Shown here in pieces: positions 63,711 through 64,000 of a stretch of DNA of 64,000 nucleotides (position 1 is the first letter of the stretch; every line of letters starts with the position of its first letter). The notes under the pieces were generated by a model that was given only the letters and a program-made list of their open reading frames with translations, was not told the origin of the DNA and made no database searches. The DNA comes from Carnegiea gigantea (Eukaryota; Streptophyta; Magnoliopsida; Caryophyllales; Cactaceae), in contig JAKOGI010000833.1 in NCBI GenBank assembly GCA_029747015.1, forward strand, positions 326,501 to 390,500. Direction: 5' to 3'. Both the position numbers and the translations under genes were made by a program.

Positions 63711-64000
63711 AAAAAAAAAAAAAATCGGCCTGCAGCTTGAGCCTGATTCCCTTCTCTCTTGTTAGAAACTGCAGGGCAACCCTGTGGCACCAATTGCTGA
63801 GGTTGGTAGTTCAGCCTTTATGGGTTGCCTCGGTAGTTCCATGTAGCTTTTGGGCAATTAGCAACTAAGTGCCCAAATTTACCGTAACCAAAACATTGCC
63901 CCTGTGGGCCTCTACAAGGTCTAGTGTGGCGGCGAAAGCACTTGTCACTGAGCTTCCTGTCCTCACCCATTTCACGTTACTTTCCCTTATTTTAAAACTG
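63711..64000 (-). pseudogene. gag nucleocapsid part, element D (runs off window)
   Basis: The minus strand reads 'CFRRHTRPCRGPQGQ' and 'CFGYGKFGHLVANCP', a zinc knuckle whose second cysteine is changed to tyrosine (CX2CX4HX4C expected), followed by a Gln/Pro-rich stretch ('LNYQPQQLVPQGCPAVSN'). The rest of gag is beyond the window. Confidence 0.8.

Larger units (their letters stand above)
34099..64000 (-). mobile_element. Element D: minus-strand chromovirus, interrupted by E, runs off the window
   Basis: The minus strand reads from the right edge: gag zinc knuckle and protease (63480-63970), start of reverse transcriptase (62874-62960), then a jump over insertion E to the rest of reverse transcriptase, RNase H, integrase and chromodomain (39439-36830). 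A polypurine tract and 3' LTR (36812-34099) follow. The TTAGT on each side of E accounts exactly for the break. The 5' end and 5' LTR are outside the window. D is a relative of A, B and C but clearly a different family by LTR sequence. Confidence 0.85.

Overview
This window is nuclear DNA from a seed plant, most likely a dicot, and it is almost entirely a nested stack of decayed LTR retrotransposons. The evidence is the set of plant-type Ty3/gypsy lineages (chromovirus Tekay/Del-like, Athila, Tat) and a Ty1/copia element with a third ORF. There is also a Cassandra 5S-carrying TRIM, a CACTA transposase remnant and a degenerate plastid fragment with the plastid operon order atpH then atpF. No intact host gene, tRNA gene, rRNA gene or CRISPR array can be supported.

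Layout, left to right. 1-1394: unassigned, with an organelle-spacer texture. 1395-2900: plastid-derived insertion holding broken atpH and atpF exon 1 on the minus strand. 2985-3585: CACTA TNP2 transposase remnant. 3935-5195: diverged Athila-like LTR, inverted. 5196-9241: element A, a chromovirus whose gag core is replaced by a 0.6 kb TA/CA microsatellite. 9242-20998: one LTR that serves as the right LTR of A and the left LTR of the next element B; it is split by an Athila element F (10867-19788). 20999-24773: interior of B, with an inverted Cassandra TRIM (21146-21805) in place of the 5' part of gag. 24774-25667: truncated right LTR of B. 25668-34098: Tat-lineage element G, with pol on the plus strand and, downstream, an antisense ORF with plant-mobile-domain similarity.

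The right half is a set of nested insertions. Element D (minus strand, 34099 to beyond 64000) lies to the right of G's antisense ORF and probably inserted into G. D's reverse transcriptase is split by insertion E (39440-62868), flanked by a perfect TTAGT duplication, and D's reading resumes at the same codon on both sides. E is a Tekay-like element whose outer LTR ends point to the minus strand while its interior (PBS, accessory ORF, gag, pol, PPT; 41480-47407) points to the plus strand. LTR segments are duplicated in inverted order at both switch points, as expected for an internal inversion with staggered breaks. Copia element H (50214-61440) then inserted into the right LTR of E, flanked by a perfect ATGAT duplication. 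H is the best preserved: two near-identical LTRs, PBS, PPT, one gag-pol frame with only a few stops, and an env-position ORF resembling the 'putative plant transposon protein' family.

Relative order from nesting: G before D, D before E, E before H; and A/B before F. The premature stops in the two youngest elements (C/E and H) are almost all CAA, CAG or CGA changed to TAA, TAG or TGA, which fits deamination of methylated cytosines in silenced DNA.
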